From the NCBI GenBank assembly GCA_002722175.1, contig PBKU01000043.1, positions 1 to 54,753 of the forward strand: 54,753 bases of DNA, read 5' to 3'. Origin of the DNA: Magnetovibrio sp. (GTDB lineage: Bacteria; Pseudomonadota; Alphaproteobacteria; Rhodospirillales; Casp-alpha2). The notes under the pieces were generated by a model. It was not told where the DNA came from. It did not search any database and saw nothing but the letters and a program-made list of their open reading frames with translations. The position numbers and the translations under genes are program-made. This document shows, one piece after another, positions 1 through 9,884 of this stretch (the stretch's first letter is position 1; each line of letters opens with the position of its first letter).

Positions 1-1647
1 ATAATTTTCCGCGCTGAAGAAAAAGTTTCAAAGCAAGTAAGCTATAAAGATCTACACGATCAAATATCCCAGCTAGCAGCAGCAATGAAAGGCTGCGGCG
101 TTCGCTCTGGCGATGTTGTTGCAGGCTGCATGCCTAACATGCCAGAATCCTTAATCGCTATGATGGCTGCAACAAGTCTGGGTGCTATCTGGTCTTCCTG
201 CTCCCCGGACTTTGGCGTGCAAGGGGTTGTCGACCGGTTTGGACAGATAAAACCAAAAATTTTGTTTGCAGTTGACGGTTATTATTATAATGGAAAAGAG
301 TTTAATATAATAAAAAAACTAGAAGAAATTATAACGGCTCTACCAACTCTAAAAAAAGTCATTTTAACTCCCTTTACTGGAAAAAAGGTAAATCTTTCCA
401 AGATCCCAAATGCTGAAACTATTGCTGAATTCACTTCAGGTCACCCTCCCGGAAAACTTATTTTTGAACGGTTTCCCTTCAACCATCCGCTCTACATTTT
501 ATTTTCATCAGGCACTACTGGAAAACCTAAATGCATAGTTCATAGTACGGGAGGCACACTTATTAAACATGCATCTGAACAACTGCTTCACTGCGATATA
601 AAGCCAAAAGAACGGGTCTTTTATTTCACAACCTGCGGGTGGATGATGTGGAATTGGCTAGTTACCAACCTTGCCTGGGGCGCCACCCTCCTTCTGTATG
701 ACGGATCTCCCACTTACCCAAGTTATTCCACATTGTTTGATTTTGTTGACGATACGAAAATGACATTTTTTGGTACATCTGCAAAATTCATCGACAGCCT
801 AGCGAAGGCAAAAAAAACACCAAAAAAGACGCACGATCTCTCTTCACTAAAAACAATTGCCTCGACTGGATCTCCATTAGCGCCAGAAAGTTTTGACTAT
901 GTGTATCAACATATAAAAAGTTCCGTTCACTTAGCATCGATTTCCGGGGGAACCGATATCGTGGGAACCTTCTGCGCAGGAGATCCTACGAAACCGGTAT
1001 GGCGAGGCGAGATTCAAATTAGAACATTTGGCATGGCAACCGATGTTTTTGATGATACAGGCAAGCCCATTCGTGAACAAAAAGGAGAACTGGTTTGCAC
1101 TCAACCATTTCCATCTGTGCCCCTCGGTTTTTTGAATGATCCGGACAGTTCAAAATTTCATGACGCGTATTTTAACATATTTCCTGGGATTTGGACCCAT
1201 GGTGATTATGTCGAATTAACTAAGAACAATGGGTTTATTATCTATGGCCGGTCGGACACTACACTAAATCCTGGCGGGGTTCGCATTGGAACTGCTGAAA
1301 TATACCGCCAGGTCGAAAAATTAGAAGAGGTTCAGGAATCTATTGTTATTGGCCAAGACTGGAACAGTGACACTCGAATAGTTTTATTTGTAGTTCTAAA
1401 AAGCGGGATTTCGCTAAAAAAGAAACTTATAGAGAAAATAAAAAAAGAAATACGCCAGAACTGCTCGCCCCGCCACGTCCCAGAAAAAATACTTTCGGTT
1501 AACGATATCCCTAGGACAAAATCAGGAAAGATAACAGAACTCACTGTTCGGGATATCGTTCATGGTCGTAAAATAAAAAACAAGGAGGCACTGGCCAACC
1601 CCGAAGCACTTGAGCAGTTCAAGGACCGGCTCGAGCTTTTCGAATAA
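1..1647 (+). CDS. aacS: Acetoacetyl-CoA synthetase, 5'-truncated
   Basis: ATP-dependent ligation of acetoacetate to CoA, an ANL-superfamily enzyme that routes ketone bodies or PHB breakdown products into acetyl-CoA metabolism. The frame is open from base 1 with no start needed, so the N-terminus lies outside the window; about 548 of a usual ~650 residues remain. Visible motifs are the P-loop-like [16 protein letters not shown] in the acyl pocket region, [16 protein letters not shown] of the hinge, and the C-terminal PRTKSGK with the adenylation lysine. The WMMWNW and SDTTLNPGG signatures fit acetoacetyl- rather than acetyl-CoA synthetase. The last ~29 bases overlap the end of the convergent EEP-family gene. 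Confidence 0.9.
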   Translation: MIFRAEEKVSKQVSYKDLHDQISQLAAAMKGCGVRSGDVVAGCMPNMPESLIAMMAATSLGAIWSSCSPDFGVQGVVDRFGQIKPKILFAVDGYYYNGKEFNIIKKLEEIITALPTLKKVILTPFTGKKVNLSKIPNAETIAEFTSGHPPGKLIFERFPFNHPLYILFSSGTTGKPKCIVHSTGGTLIKHASEQLLHCDIKPKERVFYFTTCGWMMWNWLVTNLAWGATLLLYDGSPTYPSYSTLFDFVDDTKMTFFGTSAKFIDSLAKAKKTPKKTHDLSSLKTIASTGSPLAPESFDYVYQHIKSSVHLASISGGTDIVGTFCAGDPTKPVWRGEIQIRTFGMATDVFDDTGKPIREQKGELVCTQPFPSVPLGFLNDPDSSKFHDAYFNIFPGIWTHGDYVELTKNNGFIIYGRSDTTLNPGGVRIGTAEIYRQVEKLEEVQESIVIGQDWNSDTRIVLFVVLKSGISLKKKLIEKIKKEIRQNCSPRHVPEKILSVNDIPRTKSGKITELTVRDIVHGRKIKNKEALANPEALEQFKDRLELFE

Positions 1648-2596
1648 TTTTTCCGAGAACAGGCCGGTGGTCAGAACCAATATCAGAACCGAGTGACATA
1701 GAGGCCCCTAATCCGTCAGTGACAAGAATGTGATCTATAGGCAAACCTAGCGGCCCAAGGGCAATAGGCCAGGTCGCTTCACCAGAACCTGAGGCTGCCC
1801 GCAATCCAACAGCCCTTAATTGTCGGAATGTTAGACCATACGGCGTAGCATTTAGATCGCCCATAACGATAACTTCACCTGGAAAGTTGCGAATATAATC
1901 ATTCAAGTCGCGTACTTCGGCACCCTGCGATAGTCGCCAGTCCCCCGGGTAAGGAGGAACGGGACGAACTAGGTGTGACACAAGCACAGCTATACTCCCC
2001 GCTGAAGTTTCAAATTCTGCAACAACCGCGTAACGACGCGAAATTAACGGAGATTGCAATTGTCCAACTTTTTGCCAAGGAATACGTGACAAAATACCCA
2101 TCCCATGCAGCTTTACATCGATAACCTGGGTTGAGGGTTCTGCAAACCACATATACGGATAAATGTCGGTCAAAGATTTTAAATCATTTCTGCACTCTGG
2201 AGTAACCTCAATCACACCAATGAGTTCGGCTTTTAACGAAGAAATATAATTTCTAACCCTGTTACAATTGTCACGGTCCCACTTAATATTCAAAGCAGCG
2301 ACTTGGAAAATTTCCGGACCCTTGTCTATATCCTTTGTATTTTGAAACTTAAATGCAAGCGGTGCCGTATTAGAAACTAATGCAAGAAGAGCGATAACAA
2401 ACAGAACTCGGATATTCACAAATATGGCGCTCAACGTAAAAAAAAGAGCCGCAAAAAACATCTGTAAACGGAAATGTGAAAATACGTCAAAAAAAGGAAC
2501 CACGTTAGCAATATATGGAACAAAACTCATAAACAATAAAATTGAAACTCCTACAGCTAACAGTACCCGCATAAGTGTGGCATTAAAAATTTCCAT
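1619..2596 (-). CDS. Membrane-anchored endonuclease/exonuclease/phosphatase (EEP) family protein
   Basis: A 325-aa protein with roughly three hydrophobic segments in the first ~90 residues, then an EEP (DNase I-like) domain facing the periplasm by inference. Metal and catalytic motifs are in order: NIKWDR, IEV (metal Glu), SHLVRP (His), GDLNATP, PIDHI and the terminal GSDHRP. This membrane-anchored EEP architecture is common in proteobacteria; its substrate is usually unknown, and nuclease, phosphodiesterase or lipid phosphatase activity are all possible. The gene converges on and overlaps the end of aacS by 29 bp. Confidence 0.8.
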   Translation of the reverse strand: MEIFNATLMRVLLAVGVSILLFMSFVPYIANVVPFFDVFSHFRLQMFFAALFFTLSAIFVNIRVLFVIALLALVSNTAPLAFKFQNTKDIDKGPEIFQVAALNIKWDRDNCNRVRNYISSLKAELIGVIEVTPECRNDLKSLTDIYPYMWFAEPSTQVIDVKLHGMGILSRIPWQKVGQLQSPLISRRYAVVAEFETSAGSIAVLVSHLVRPVPPYPGDWRLSQGAEVRDLNDYIRNFPGEVIVMGDLNATPYGLTFRQLRAVGLRAASGSGEATWPIALGPLGLPIDHILVTDGLGASMSLGSDIGSDHRPVLGKIIRKARAGP

Positions 2597-2992
2597 TACA
2601 CTGTGTTCCTAAGAACTATTAATAAGATTCCAAATACTTACTTAAACCAATTCAAATTCTAAAACAGAACAATCACACACTGAATTAACTTTAGAATAGA
2701 GGTTGCTCAGAAAGCTTAATATCTTCTAATGCGACATGAAAAACTCTATCAATATTGTTAAATATTCTAAAAAATCTTAATTTATTAGTTTCAATAGACC
2801 GACAGCACCTCTATAAAATTTCTATCCGCATCGAAAAATAAATTAAGCGTTATAATTCAAAGCTAGATCCTTCAAATTATCCATAGATCAAGTTTCATCT
2901 GATCTGGATTTTAGCATAAAAGACCTAACAAGTATTGTACCGGCATCACCTCAATTTTTTTTCTGTCAGTTTTTTTGTGTCTATTTGTTTCC
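2597..2992. other. Intergenic region between divergent genes
   Basis: About 400 AT-rich bases separate the EEP gene (leftward) from the DMT transporter (rightward). I see no open frame with a credible start, no tRNA-like fold and no clear hairpin terminator. It presumably carries both promoters. Confidence 0.5.
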
Positions 2993-3874
2993 ATGACAAA
3001 CATTTTACTTTATTTAACAACTATCGGTATCTGGGGCTGCAGTTTTTTCGCTATCAACTACCAAGTTGATACTGGGAATCCAGCAACATCCGTTTTTTTT
3101 CGATTCATCCTAGCTGCTCTTTTAATGTTAGTGTTATGTATAGCAACCAATCGCAAGCTTCTAAATTTCACAATCCGGCAACATTGCATAATCGCTTTTC
3201 AAGGGTTTCTTTTATTTTGTATAAATTTTTGGCTCATTTACGAGGCTTCGGCATTTCTCACGAGCGGACTAATCGCTACTGTATTCTCAACTATCGTCGC
3301 AATGAATATTTTTGGGAGTGCCCTTTTATTTAAAACAGCTATTGATCAACGCATGGTGGTTGCAGCTATTCTAGGGTTTGCCGGCGTAGGTGTCATTTTT
3401 TGGCCAGAAATATCACAGTTGCATCTGAATAAGGGCATTATCTTCGGGTTATTATTATCTCTCGGCGGAACAATAAGTGCTTCAATCGGCATGCTAATGT
3501 CAGCATATTTTCAAAAAATAGGTCTTCCGATAGTATCGACCAATACTATCGGCATGGCACACGGGGCTCTTTTAGCCGGGGTAATTGCTATTGCAAAAAA
3601 TGAACCCTTTTCCTTCCCCACAAATAATACTTATGTTATTTCGCTGGCATTCTTAGTAGTATTTGCGTCAGTAATTGCATTTTGGAGCTTCCTTACACTG
3701 ATTGGTCGTATCGGTCCTGGGCGCGCCTCCTATGCTATGGTTTTTTTTCCACTGCTGTCGCTTCTGCTGTCTACATTATTTGAAGACTACAAATGGAGCT
3801 TAAATGGTGTATTAGGCGCAACACTTGTAATATTAGGAAACACTTTGGTTCTCCGCCTGAAACGTAACATGTAA
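2993..3874 (+). CDS. EamA/DMT-superfamily transporter
   Basis: Predicted inner-membrane metabolite exporter with about ten hydrophobic segments in two five-helix halves, the standard EamA duplication, and ~293 aa as expected. The start is taken as the ATG giving MTNILLYLTTIGIW; an in-frame TTG six codons upstream (2975) has no support. The GxxFxxINY motif in helix 1 and the conserved FWSFLT...RASYAMVFFP stretch in the second half are typical. Substrate cannot be assigned from sequence; neighbours give no clue. Confidence 0.85.
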   Translation: MTNILLYLTTIGIWGCSFFAINYQVDTGNPATSVFFRFILAALLMLVLCIATNRKLLNFTIRQHCIIAFQGFLLFCINFWLIYEASAFLTSGLIATVFSTIVAMNIFGSALLFKTAIDQRMVVAAILGFAGVGVIFWPEISQLHLNKGIIFGLLLSLGGTISASIGMLMSAYFQKIGLPIVSTNTIGMAHGALLAGVIAIAKNEPFSFPTNNTYVISLAFLVVFASVIAFWSFLTLIGRIGPGRASYAMVFFPLLSLLLSTLFEDYKWSLNGVLGATLVILGNTLVLRLKRNM

Positions 3875-4055
3875 ATTCACTGCTTTTCCCCTTCCAAAAC
3901 TTTTCCCATTACTGATCCCTTTCCTCTTGCTCCTTTGAAAACCTGACGGGAAAATTTTTTGTATTACTAATCGGCCCATTTCTTACAGCGGGTATTTTTT
4001 ACAAAGATCGCCACACCAATGCAAAACTTTTTGGCAACCTTAACCGTGTAAAATT

Positions 4056-4868
4056 TCACGAATGAGACCCAAGTGCAGATAGCGCGGGCGCCAAAAGTGT
4101 CTGATCCCCAACAGCAAGAACACTATATCGATCCTGATATGCTGTCGGGTGTATTTTCAACGGCAACCCAGCCCAATCGGTTATTACTCCACCTGCTCCC
4201 TCAATTATAGGAATATGGGCAGCAAAATCATGCAAAGCCATGGTATCTTCGCAAACTATGTCAAGCCACCCCGACGCAAGAAGTCCATAGCCCATGCAGT
4301 CCGTCCCAAAAATAACATTAGCACATTTTTCTTCAAGCTCACAAAATTTCTGATAGTGATTTGACGTAAACATTTTATGCGATGTCGCACAGAGCCAGGC
4401 GGACTCAATCTCTTTACAAGGGCGCGTTGATACCTCTACGTTTTTCAACGTTGTCCGGCGATCTGCTGCTCCAACCCATCTATCACCCGACATCGGTATA
4501 TCAATAACGCCAATTATCGGTCGGTCCTTATGAACAACAGCAACCAGACTACCAAAAGTAGGTTTTCCTGCAATAAAGGATTTAGTCCCATCAATAGGGT
4601 CCAAAATCCAAAAAATTTCGGAGTTTGGTCGGGTAATTCCGAACTCTTCGCCCAAAATTCCATGCTCTGGATATTCATGCTCTATAATCTTCCGCATAAT
4701 GATTTCAGCATCACGGTCAGTCTGAGTGACCGGAGACGAGTCACTTTTATTGTCAGCATGGCCACCTGATCTAAACCCAGCTAAAACTGTCGGTCGCACA
4801 GCCTCAACCAACGTTTCTGATAATTCCAGCATGTGATCAAAATTGCTTATGGTCATTTTTTTGGTCAA
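4056..4868 (-). CDS. hisN: Inositol monophosphatase family, histidinol-phosphatase-like
   Basis: Mg2+-dependent phosphomonoesterase of the IMPase fold, 270 aa. Signature motifs are GEEFG (~residue 75), WILDPIDGTKSF (~88) and the C-terminal AGGVITDW. The WILDPIDGTKSFIAGKPTFG form and the overall length match the HisN-type histidinol-phosphate phosphatases used by alphaproteobacteria for the penultimate step of histidine synthesis. It stands alone, not in a his operon, so other IMPase substrates are possible. In C-terminal motif 2 the family's WD dyad reads HD (ALHDFAAH), which keeps the metal Asp. Confidence 0.8.
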   Translation of the reverse strand: MTKKMTISNFDHMLELSETLVEAVRPTVLAGFRSGGHADNKSDSSPVTQTDRDAEIIMRKIIEHEYPEHGILGEEFGITRPNSEIFWILDPIDGTKSFIAGKPTFGSLVAVVHKDRPIIGVIDIPMSGDRWVGAADRRTTLKNVEVSTRPCKEIESAWLCATSHKMFTSNHYQKFCELEEKCANVIFGTDCMGYGLLASGWLDIVCEDTMALHDFAAHIPIIEGAGGVITDWAGLPLKIHPTAYQDRYSVLAVGDQTLLAPALSALGSHS

Positions 4869-5199
4869 GCCATTAAAATTAATAATTACAAACTGTTAAA
4901 CTGTTTAGGGTGATCCTGTATCCCGGAAATTAAGTTATAGGTAAAATATGCTTTAACTATTTACATAAAAAGTTATTGTAATGCTCTGGTTGATTTAAGT
5001 CTAAATCCTAGTTTTCCCTTGATATTAAAATTACTGGGTTATTTACAATGGTAAATAGATTTTATTTGAGCGTTTAGAACTTGGCGATCGGAACTTTGCG
5101 AAAGTTGAAATATTTCGTATTACCCTGGCTTCTGCAAAAAACATCTTGCTGCAAAGTAAACAAGAAAAGTGTCCACTACCACTAGATTTATTGATTTCA
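4869..5199. other. Intergenic region between divergent hisN-like gene and kdsB
   Basis: About 330 AT-rich bases. No gene or RNA is recognisable. In many alphaproteobacteria a cytochrome c gene sits beside kdsB; none is present here. It likely holds the promoters of both flanking genes. Confidence 0.5.
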
Positions 5200-5976
5200 A
5201 TGACTCATCAAGGACCAGCCACCGTGAAGCCCTCGCTAAATCCAGTCATAATTATCCCAACTCGGTTGGCTTCAACAAGACTGCCTTCCAAGGCGTTGGC
5301 TAATATCGGTGGCAAGCCTATGATTCTATGGGTTCTAGAACGTGCATTGCAAGCTAATATTGGCCCCGTATTTGTTGCATGCGCTGAACAGGCTGTGGCT
5401 GACATTGTAAAAGGGGCTGGTGGTCAGGCCATACTCACTAATCCTCAACACCCTTCTGGATCTGATAGAATTTATGAAGCCCTTAACCTAATTGACCCGA
5501 AAAAATCTTTTGATGTCATTGTAAATTTGCAAGGAGACTTACCAACGATAGAACCTGACAATTTCAATAGTGTTCTTAAGCCGCTTGCGAATAAGGCTGT
5601 CGACATTGCAACTTTGGTAGCAAAAATTGAGTCAAACACAGATCACTCTAATCCTAATATTGTCAAAGCTATTATGGGGTTAAGTGAAGGAGAAAAAGTA
5701 TCCAGGGTTATTTATTTTTCAAGAACCCTTGCACCATCGGGCAGAGGACCCTTTTTTCATCATATTGGTATTTATGCGTACCGAAGAAAAGCTCTCTCCC
5801 GTTTTGTAAATTTGCCCACAAGTGTTTTAGAGCGTCGCGAACGCCTAGAACAACTCCGTGCCCTGGAAGATGGCATGAGAATCGATGCAGCCCTCGTTGA
5901 CACAATCCCTATTGGGGTTGATACTCTAGAAGATCTCAATCAGGCAAAATCAATCCTGGAAAAAAAACATGTCTAG
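5200..5976 (+). CDS. kdsB: 3-deoxy-manno-octulosonate cytidylyltransferase (CMP-Kdo synthetase)
   Basis: Activates Kdo as CMP-Kdo for the lipid A inner core. The N-terminal nucleotide-binding motif IIIPTRLASTRLPSKAL, then HPSGSDRIYEA and NLQGDLP, are diagnostic. The C-terminal HHIGIYAYRRKAL and ERLEQLRALEDGM blocks are also canonical. Start chosen at ATG (MTHQGPA), giving ~258 aa, the family norm; the longer reading frame from TTG 5146 adds an atypical leader. The stop overlaps the start of pheA by 8 bases, so the two are co-translated. Confidence 0.93.
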   Translation: MTHQGPATVKPSLNPVIIIPTRLASTRLPSKALANIGGKPMILWVLERALQANIGPVFVACAEQAVADIVKGAGGQAILTNPQHPSGSDRIYEALNLIDPKKSFDVIVNLQGDLPTIEPDNFNSVLKPLANKAVDIATLVAKIESNTDHSNPNIVKAIMGLSEGEKVSRVIYFSRTLAPSGRGPFFHHIGIYAYRRKALSRFVNLPTSVLERRERLEQLRALEDGMRIDAALVDTIPIGVDTLEDLNQAKSILEKKHV

Positions 5977-6811
5977 TTCAGCAGAATGTATTGCATATCA
6001 AGGCATGCCCGGGGCTAATTCCAATATTGCATGTCAAGCGGCTTATCCTGAAATGAAAACGTTGCCTTGTCGCACTTTTGAGGAAGCCTTCCTTGCAGTT
6101 CACAGTGGTAAAGCAACGCTAGCTATGATCCCTATTGATAACTCTATAGCGGGACGCGTCGCTGATATACATCACTTGCTACCAAGCTCTGGGCTAAAAA
6201 TTATTGGTGAACACTTTCAACCTGTAAACCACCAGCTTCTTGCAGTTCCAGGGACCAAAATTTCTAATATCACCCATGTACATAGCCATATCCACGCTCT
6301 CAATCAGTGTAGGACCCTAATTACAGAACTTAAGGTTGAGCCTGTAGTCCACGTAGATACGGCAGGCGCTGCATCGGATATCGCTAAGTTAGGAGATAAA
6401 ACTCAGGCAGCAATAGCCTCAGCTCTGGCTGCTAAGTTAAATAGCTTGGAAATCTTGAAGACTGACATCGAAGACGCTGGACATAATACGACTCGTTTTA
6501 TCGTTATGAGCAAAACTCCGAATAATGCTTTGCCTGAAAGCGGACCCCTTATTACTAGCTTTGTGTTCCGCGTCCGAAATGTCCCAGCCGCTTTATTTAA
6601 GGCCCTCGGCGGATTTGCCACCAATAGTGTCAATATAACAAAATTAGAAAGTTATGTTCGGGAGGGGTTTATTTCAGCCCAATTTTATGCCGATGTCGAA
6701 GGCCACCCAGAGGAAAAAAATCTAAAACTTGCATTTGAGGAACTGGCTTTTTTTTCCCATGAAGTGAAACTGCTAGGAACCTACCCTGCCCACTCTTTCC
6801 GCTACAAATAA
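5969..6811 (+). CDS. pheA: Prephenate dehydratase
   Basis: Converts prephenate to phenylpyruvate in phenylalanine synthesis. A ~180-residue PDT domain (AYQGMPGANS; MIPIDNSIAGRV; the substrate-binding HNTTRF motif) is followed by an ACT regulatory domain (ITKLESYV, in place of the usual ESRP, which binds Phe). At 280 aa it is the monofunctional form without chorismate mutase. It overlaps kdsB by 8 bp, an arrangement widespread in alphaproteobacteria, and converges on nudC. Confidence 0.93.
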   Translation: MSSSAECIAYQGMPGANSNIACQAAYPEMKTLPCRTFEEAFLAVHSGKATLAMIPIDNSIAGRVADIHHLLPSSGLKIIGEHFQPVNHQLLAVPGTKISNITHVHSHIHALNQCRTLITELKVEPVVHVDTAGAASDIAKLGDKTQAAIASALAAKLNSLEILKTDIEDAGHNTTRFIVMSKTPNNALPESGPLITSFVFRVRNVPAALFKALGGFATNSVNITKLESYVREGFISAQFYADVEGHPEEKNLKLAFEELAFFSHEVKLLGTYPAHSFRYK

Positions 6812-6842
6812 CCTAGAGCAATGATGATACGGTAGACTGTGG

Positions 6843-7769
6843 TTAAGTCTCGTGCAACCAAGTCATGATTAGCCAGTGAGCTATTGAGTCAGGCCGCGGT
6901 TTCTTATAGCCTATTCCGCTTCTGCCCCATGCACCAAATCCAATGACTTGATCTCTTGTAAACCACTGGGCATCCTCCAGTTCTGCGTCGTTAATTGTTA
7001 GTTTAGCGGTTTTTGCTTTAGCTCTAAATCCAAGCATAAGTGAGGAAGGAAAGGGCCATGGCTGCGATGCTAAATAACAGATATCGAATACTTCAATGCC
7101 GACTTCTTCTTTAACTTCTCGGGCAACCGCTTCTTCTATACTTTCTCCAGGCTCAACAAACCCTGCCAAGGTTGAATAACAACCAGGCGGCCACTTAGGA
7201 TTCCGGCCTAATAAACATTTACTTCCGCATTCGTCCTCATATGTCACCAGCATAATTACAGCGGGGTCAACACGCGGAAATTTGTCGGCCCCACAACTTT
7301 TATTCAAACAATAGCGCACATGGCCGCCTTGCTTTTGTTTTGTCAGCGACCCACACAGATTACAATGCTGGTGGCTCTGGTGCCAATGGATCATACCGCG
7401 TGCATACGCAAGGATACCGGCATCTTCTCTTTTTAGGCGAGTACCTATTTCCCGAAGGTCTAAGAATCTTCCATTTTTGGATATTTCAACAAGCGTCCTA
7501 GCTAGACGTTCTTTTGTCACAGCAACCCCAATAACCATCTTACCTTTGTATTTCCCCAAAACCACCTTATCGCTAGATTCCTTTATGACGGTTTCAGCAG
7601 CTTTTCCGACAAGCATTACCGATCTATTTGTACTGGTATCAATAAGATTAAAATTATTCCAGACCGGAACAACTAAGATTTTTTCGTAAGCCTCAAACCA
7701 GTTGTCGGCCAATCTTTTTGTGACAACCTTTTCAAGCCCATCCCCCGAATATGTGAGTATATTCCGCAT
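6843..7769 (-). CDS. nudC: NAD(H) pyrophosphatase / RNA NAD-decapping hydrolase
   Basis: Nudix hydrolase that cleaves NADH to NMNH and AMP, and in E. coli removes NAD caps from RNA. Order: variable N-terminal domain, a four-cysteine zinc ribbon (CNLCG ... CLNKSCG), the Nudix box GFVEPGESIEEAVAREVKEE, and the NudC-specific SQPWPFPSS quinolinate-binding motif. Start set at the ATG of MRNILTYSGDG because that aligns with the family N-terminus; an in-frame TTG at 7820 would add 17 residues. It converges on pheA with a ~30-bp gap. Confidence 0.9.
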   Translation of the reverse strand: MRNILTYSGDGLEKVVTKRLADNWFEAYEKILVVPVWNNFNLIDTSTNRSVMLVGKAAETVIKESSDKVVLGKYKGKMVIGVAVTKERLARTLVEISKNGRFLDLREIGTRLKREDAGILAYARGMIHWHQSHQHCNLCGSLTKQKQGGHVRYCLNKSCGADKFPRVDPAVIMLVTYEDECGSKCLLGRNPKWPPGCYSTLAGFVEPGESIEEAVAREVKEEVGIEVFDICYLASQPWPFPSSLMLGFRAKAKTAKLTINDAELEDAQWFTRDQVIGFGAWGRSGIGYKKPRPDSIAHWLIMTWLHET

Positions 7770-7925
7770 TCGGACACGGTGACATAATAAGACCGGTGCA
7801 GCAACAATCGTTACATCCAATAGTATAATTTTTGAAGGTTTCTTATCATTTGATAATTTGCTACTACTTTATATTTAATTGCTATGGTCCCAACACAACA
7901 GAACTCTGGGAAGGAAAATATACGT

Positions 7926-8540
7926 ATGTTACGCGAAATGTTTTTTTCCAAACCAATAGTTTTCGCAGCAATGCTGTTTGCCTTAAACGCCTGTGCGCCT
8001 GTTGGAGGCACAATATCGCAACCTCTTTCTGGAAGTTGGGCGGAGAAAAATCATCTAATGCTTAACGATATGGATTTAAATATCAATAAATTTGCCATCT
8101 CACCTTTTCCTCGGGCTGGATGCAAAAAAATCGCCACCACAACGATTTCTAAAATCGATTGGTCTGAAGCTCCCCATATTACAACCGTTATTCGTGCGGG
8201 TGATTTTGTACCTATGGTTATTCGTATAAAGCAAGGAAGACCGTATGTTCTAAGAGTTCGCAATCGGGATGAAAAAGTACGTTATTTTCGCGCTCTAGAT
8301 TTTTTCAGAAGAAATGCCATTATTGCAATCACTGTCGATGGTGAAAAAGCACGAAGAACATGTGTTCATGCCATATATGTGCCTCCACGGAAATCTGCCG
8401 AAATCCGTTTTGTTTCAATAGAAGATGGCCATTATGAATTTGAAGATAATTCTTCAATAATTCCTATGGTTATGTCAGCGGGGCCTTCGGGAGTAATAAT
8501 TATCGAAGAGAGAAAGGATGCTATTTCACAAGAACAATGA
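7926..8540 (+). CDS. Hypothetical lipoprotein
   Basis: About 204 aa. The N-terminus MLREMFFSKPIVF...LNAC is a signal peptide ending in a lipobox, so the mature protein is probably lipidated at that Cys and membrane-anchored. The purine-rich GGAAGGAAAA just upstream supports the ATG at 7926 over the in-frame ATG at 7884. The body is beta-rich with repeated hydrophobic/charged alternation and looks like a small periplasmic sandwich domain, somewhat like cupredoxin-like periplasmic proteins but without an obvious Cys-His copper site. I do not recognise the family. It is divergent from nudC. Confidence 0.7.
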   Translation: MLREMFFSKPIVFAAMLFALNACAPVGGTISQPLSGSWAEKNHLMLNDMDLNINKFAISPFPRAGCKKIATTTISKIDWSEAPHITTVIRAGDFVPMVIRIKQGRPYVLRVRNRDEKVRYFRALDFFRRNAIIAITVDGEKARRTCVHAIYVPPRKSAEIRFVSIEDGHYEFEDNSSIIPMVMSAGPSGVIIIEERKDAISQEQ

Positions 8541-8552
8541 CCAAAAAGAAAA

Positions 8553-8572
8553 CTCTTGGCTTAAGCCGAGAG
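8553..8572. terminator. Hairpin between convergent genes
   Basis: Nearly perfect inverted repeat with a stem of at least 8 bp (one G-U pair) and a TTAA loop, 12 bases after the lipoprotein stop. A T-rich run (TTTTTATTTTTT) follows about 12 bases later rather than directly, so termination is plausible but not classical. Confidence 0.4.
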
Positions 8573-8632
8573 AATTACACAAGTTTTTATTTTTTCTTGC
8601 AATCCTGATTTTCAAATTTGAGTTGAAGAATA

Positions 8633-9106
8633 TTAGAAGTAGTGGTGTTTTATCTCAGTTAAAAGGCCTGACGAGCCTGTCTCTATCATAGAAAAAACCT
8701 GCTCAAAACCTTCGTCTCCCCCATAATAAGGATCCGGAACTTCCTTAGAAAAAAACTCTGAAGAAAAGTCCATAAATAACTGAACTCTGTGAACTGCACT
8801 CTTTGGACTAAGATTTAGAAGATCCGATTTATTTGAATTATCCATAGCAATTATATATTCAAAACGGTCAAAGTCCCTTAAACTTACCTGCCGTGCCCGA
8901 AAGCCTGAAATATCAATTCCGTGGACCAAGGCCGTTGTTTGGGCTCGCTTATCCGGTGGATTTCCTGTATGCCATGAACCTGTGCCAGCTGAGTCTACAG
9001 AAACCTGTTTTGCAAGTCTGTTATCGCTGACTAACTTCGTAAAGACACCTTCGGCTAAAGGAGACCGGCAAATGTTCCCCAAACAAACGAAAAGAACTGA
9101 GGTCAT
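8633..9106 (-). CDS. Low-molecular-weight protein tyrosine phosphatase
   Basis: 157 aa, the normal length. The catalytic P-loop is at the N-terminus (VCLGNICRSP: nucleophile Cys8, Arg14), and the general-acid Asp is in the C-terminal PDPYYGG motif (Asp125). Members dephosphorylate tyrosine-kinase or small-molecule substrates; Wzb-type members work with capsule kinases, but no BY-kinase is adjacent. It is divergently transcribed from the sirtuin gene across a ~55-bp gap, so the two may share control. Confidence 0.92.
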   Translation of the reverse strand: MTSVLFVCLGNICRSPLAEGVFTKLVSDNRLAKQVSVDSAGTGSWHTGNPPDKRAQTTALVHGIDISGFRARQVSLRDFDRFEYIIAMDNSNKSDLLNLSPKSAVHRVQLFMDFSSEFFSKEVPDPYYGGDEGFEQVFSMIETGSSGLLTEIKHHYF

Positions 9107-9161
9107 CTATATGCTCCTTTTACCGCCTTTATCAGTGTTTAAAGAATAGGCAACTAGCGCC

Positions 9162-9884
9162 GTGCTAAAACAAGCCAAGGGCAACATTGTTATTTTAACG
9201 GGGGCCGGCATTTCGAAAGAATCGGGGCTTAGCACATTTCGTGATCCCGACGGTATTTGGGCTGAAGTCAATATCGATGAAGTAGCCACACCTGAGGGTT
9301 TTTCCCACAACCCTGCCAAAGTTCATGAATTTTATAATGCACGTCGTGAACGCCTCCTTTCTGGAAACGTTCTTCCAAATTCTGCGCATTTTGCATTGGC
9401 AAGACTTGAAGCGCAATGGAATGCATCTGTACTTGTGATCACTCAAAACGTTGATAATCTCCATGAAAAAGCGGGCACCCGGAATATACTTCATATGCAT
9501 GGCGAATTAACCAAAGCTAGATGTACCACTTGTGGCATAGTTTTAATCTGGAGAAAAGCCCTTAGTCGTAATGATATCTGTGGAAGTTGTACTAGCACAG
9601 GCAGCCTCCGTCCTCACGTAGTTTGGTTTGGCGAAAATCCTTTAAATATGCATAAAATTCAAACGGCACTCAAAGACGCTGCTGTTTTTGTTTCTATTGG
9701 TACATCTGGGCACGTTTACCCGGCGGCTAGTTTTATCTCCCAACTCAAATCCCAAAAAGAAGTAATGACAGTAGAGTTGAACCTGGAGCCATCAGCTAAT
9801 GCCCCATTGTTCGAATACTCCACATACGGCGAAGCTACAAAAATAGTGCCTGCATTTGTTCACGGATTACTTGAAAGTCAATGA
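9162..9884 (+). CDS. cobB: Sir2-family NAD-dependent protein deacylase (class III, CobB/SIRT5-like)
   Basis: NAD-dependent removal of lysine acyl groups. Motifs: GAGISKESGLSTFR (NAD site, ~14-27), QNVDN (95-99), catalytic His in HMHGEL (His113), and four zinc cysteines (121, 124, 140, 143). Tyr58 and Arg61 form the Y-x-x-R pair (YNAR) that in class III sirtuins binds succinyl or malonyl groups, so desuccinylase activity is likely. The start is GTG. Its stop overlaps the ATG of the next gene (ATGA), indicating translational coupling with the UDG-like protein. Confidence 0.92.
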   Translation: MLKQAKGNIVILTGAGISKESGLSTFRDPDGIWAEVNIDEVATPEGFSHNPAKVHEFYNARRERLLSGNVLPNSAHFALARLEAQWNASVLVITQNVDNLHEKAGTRNILHMHGELTKARCTTCGIVLIWRKALSRNDICGSCTSTGSLRPHVVWFGENPLNMHKIQTALKDAAVFVSIGTSGHVYPAASFISQLKSQKEVMTVELNLEPSANAPLFEYSTYGEATKIVPAFVHGLLESQ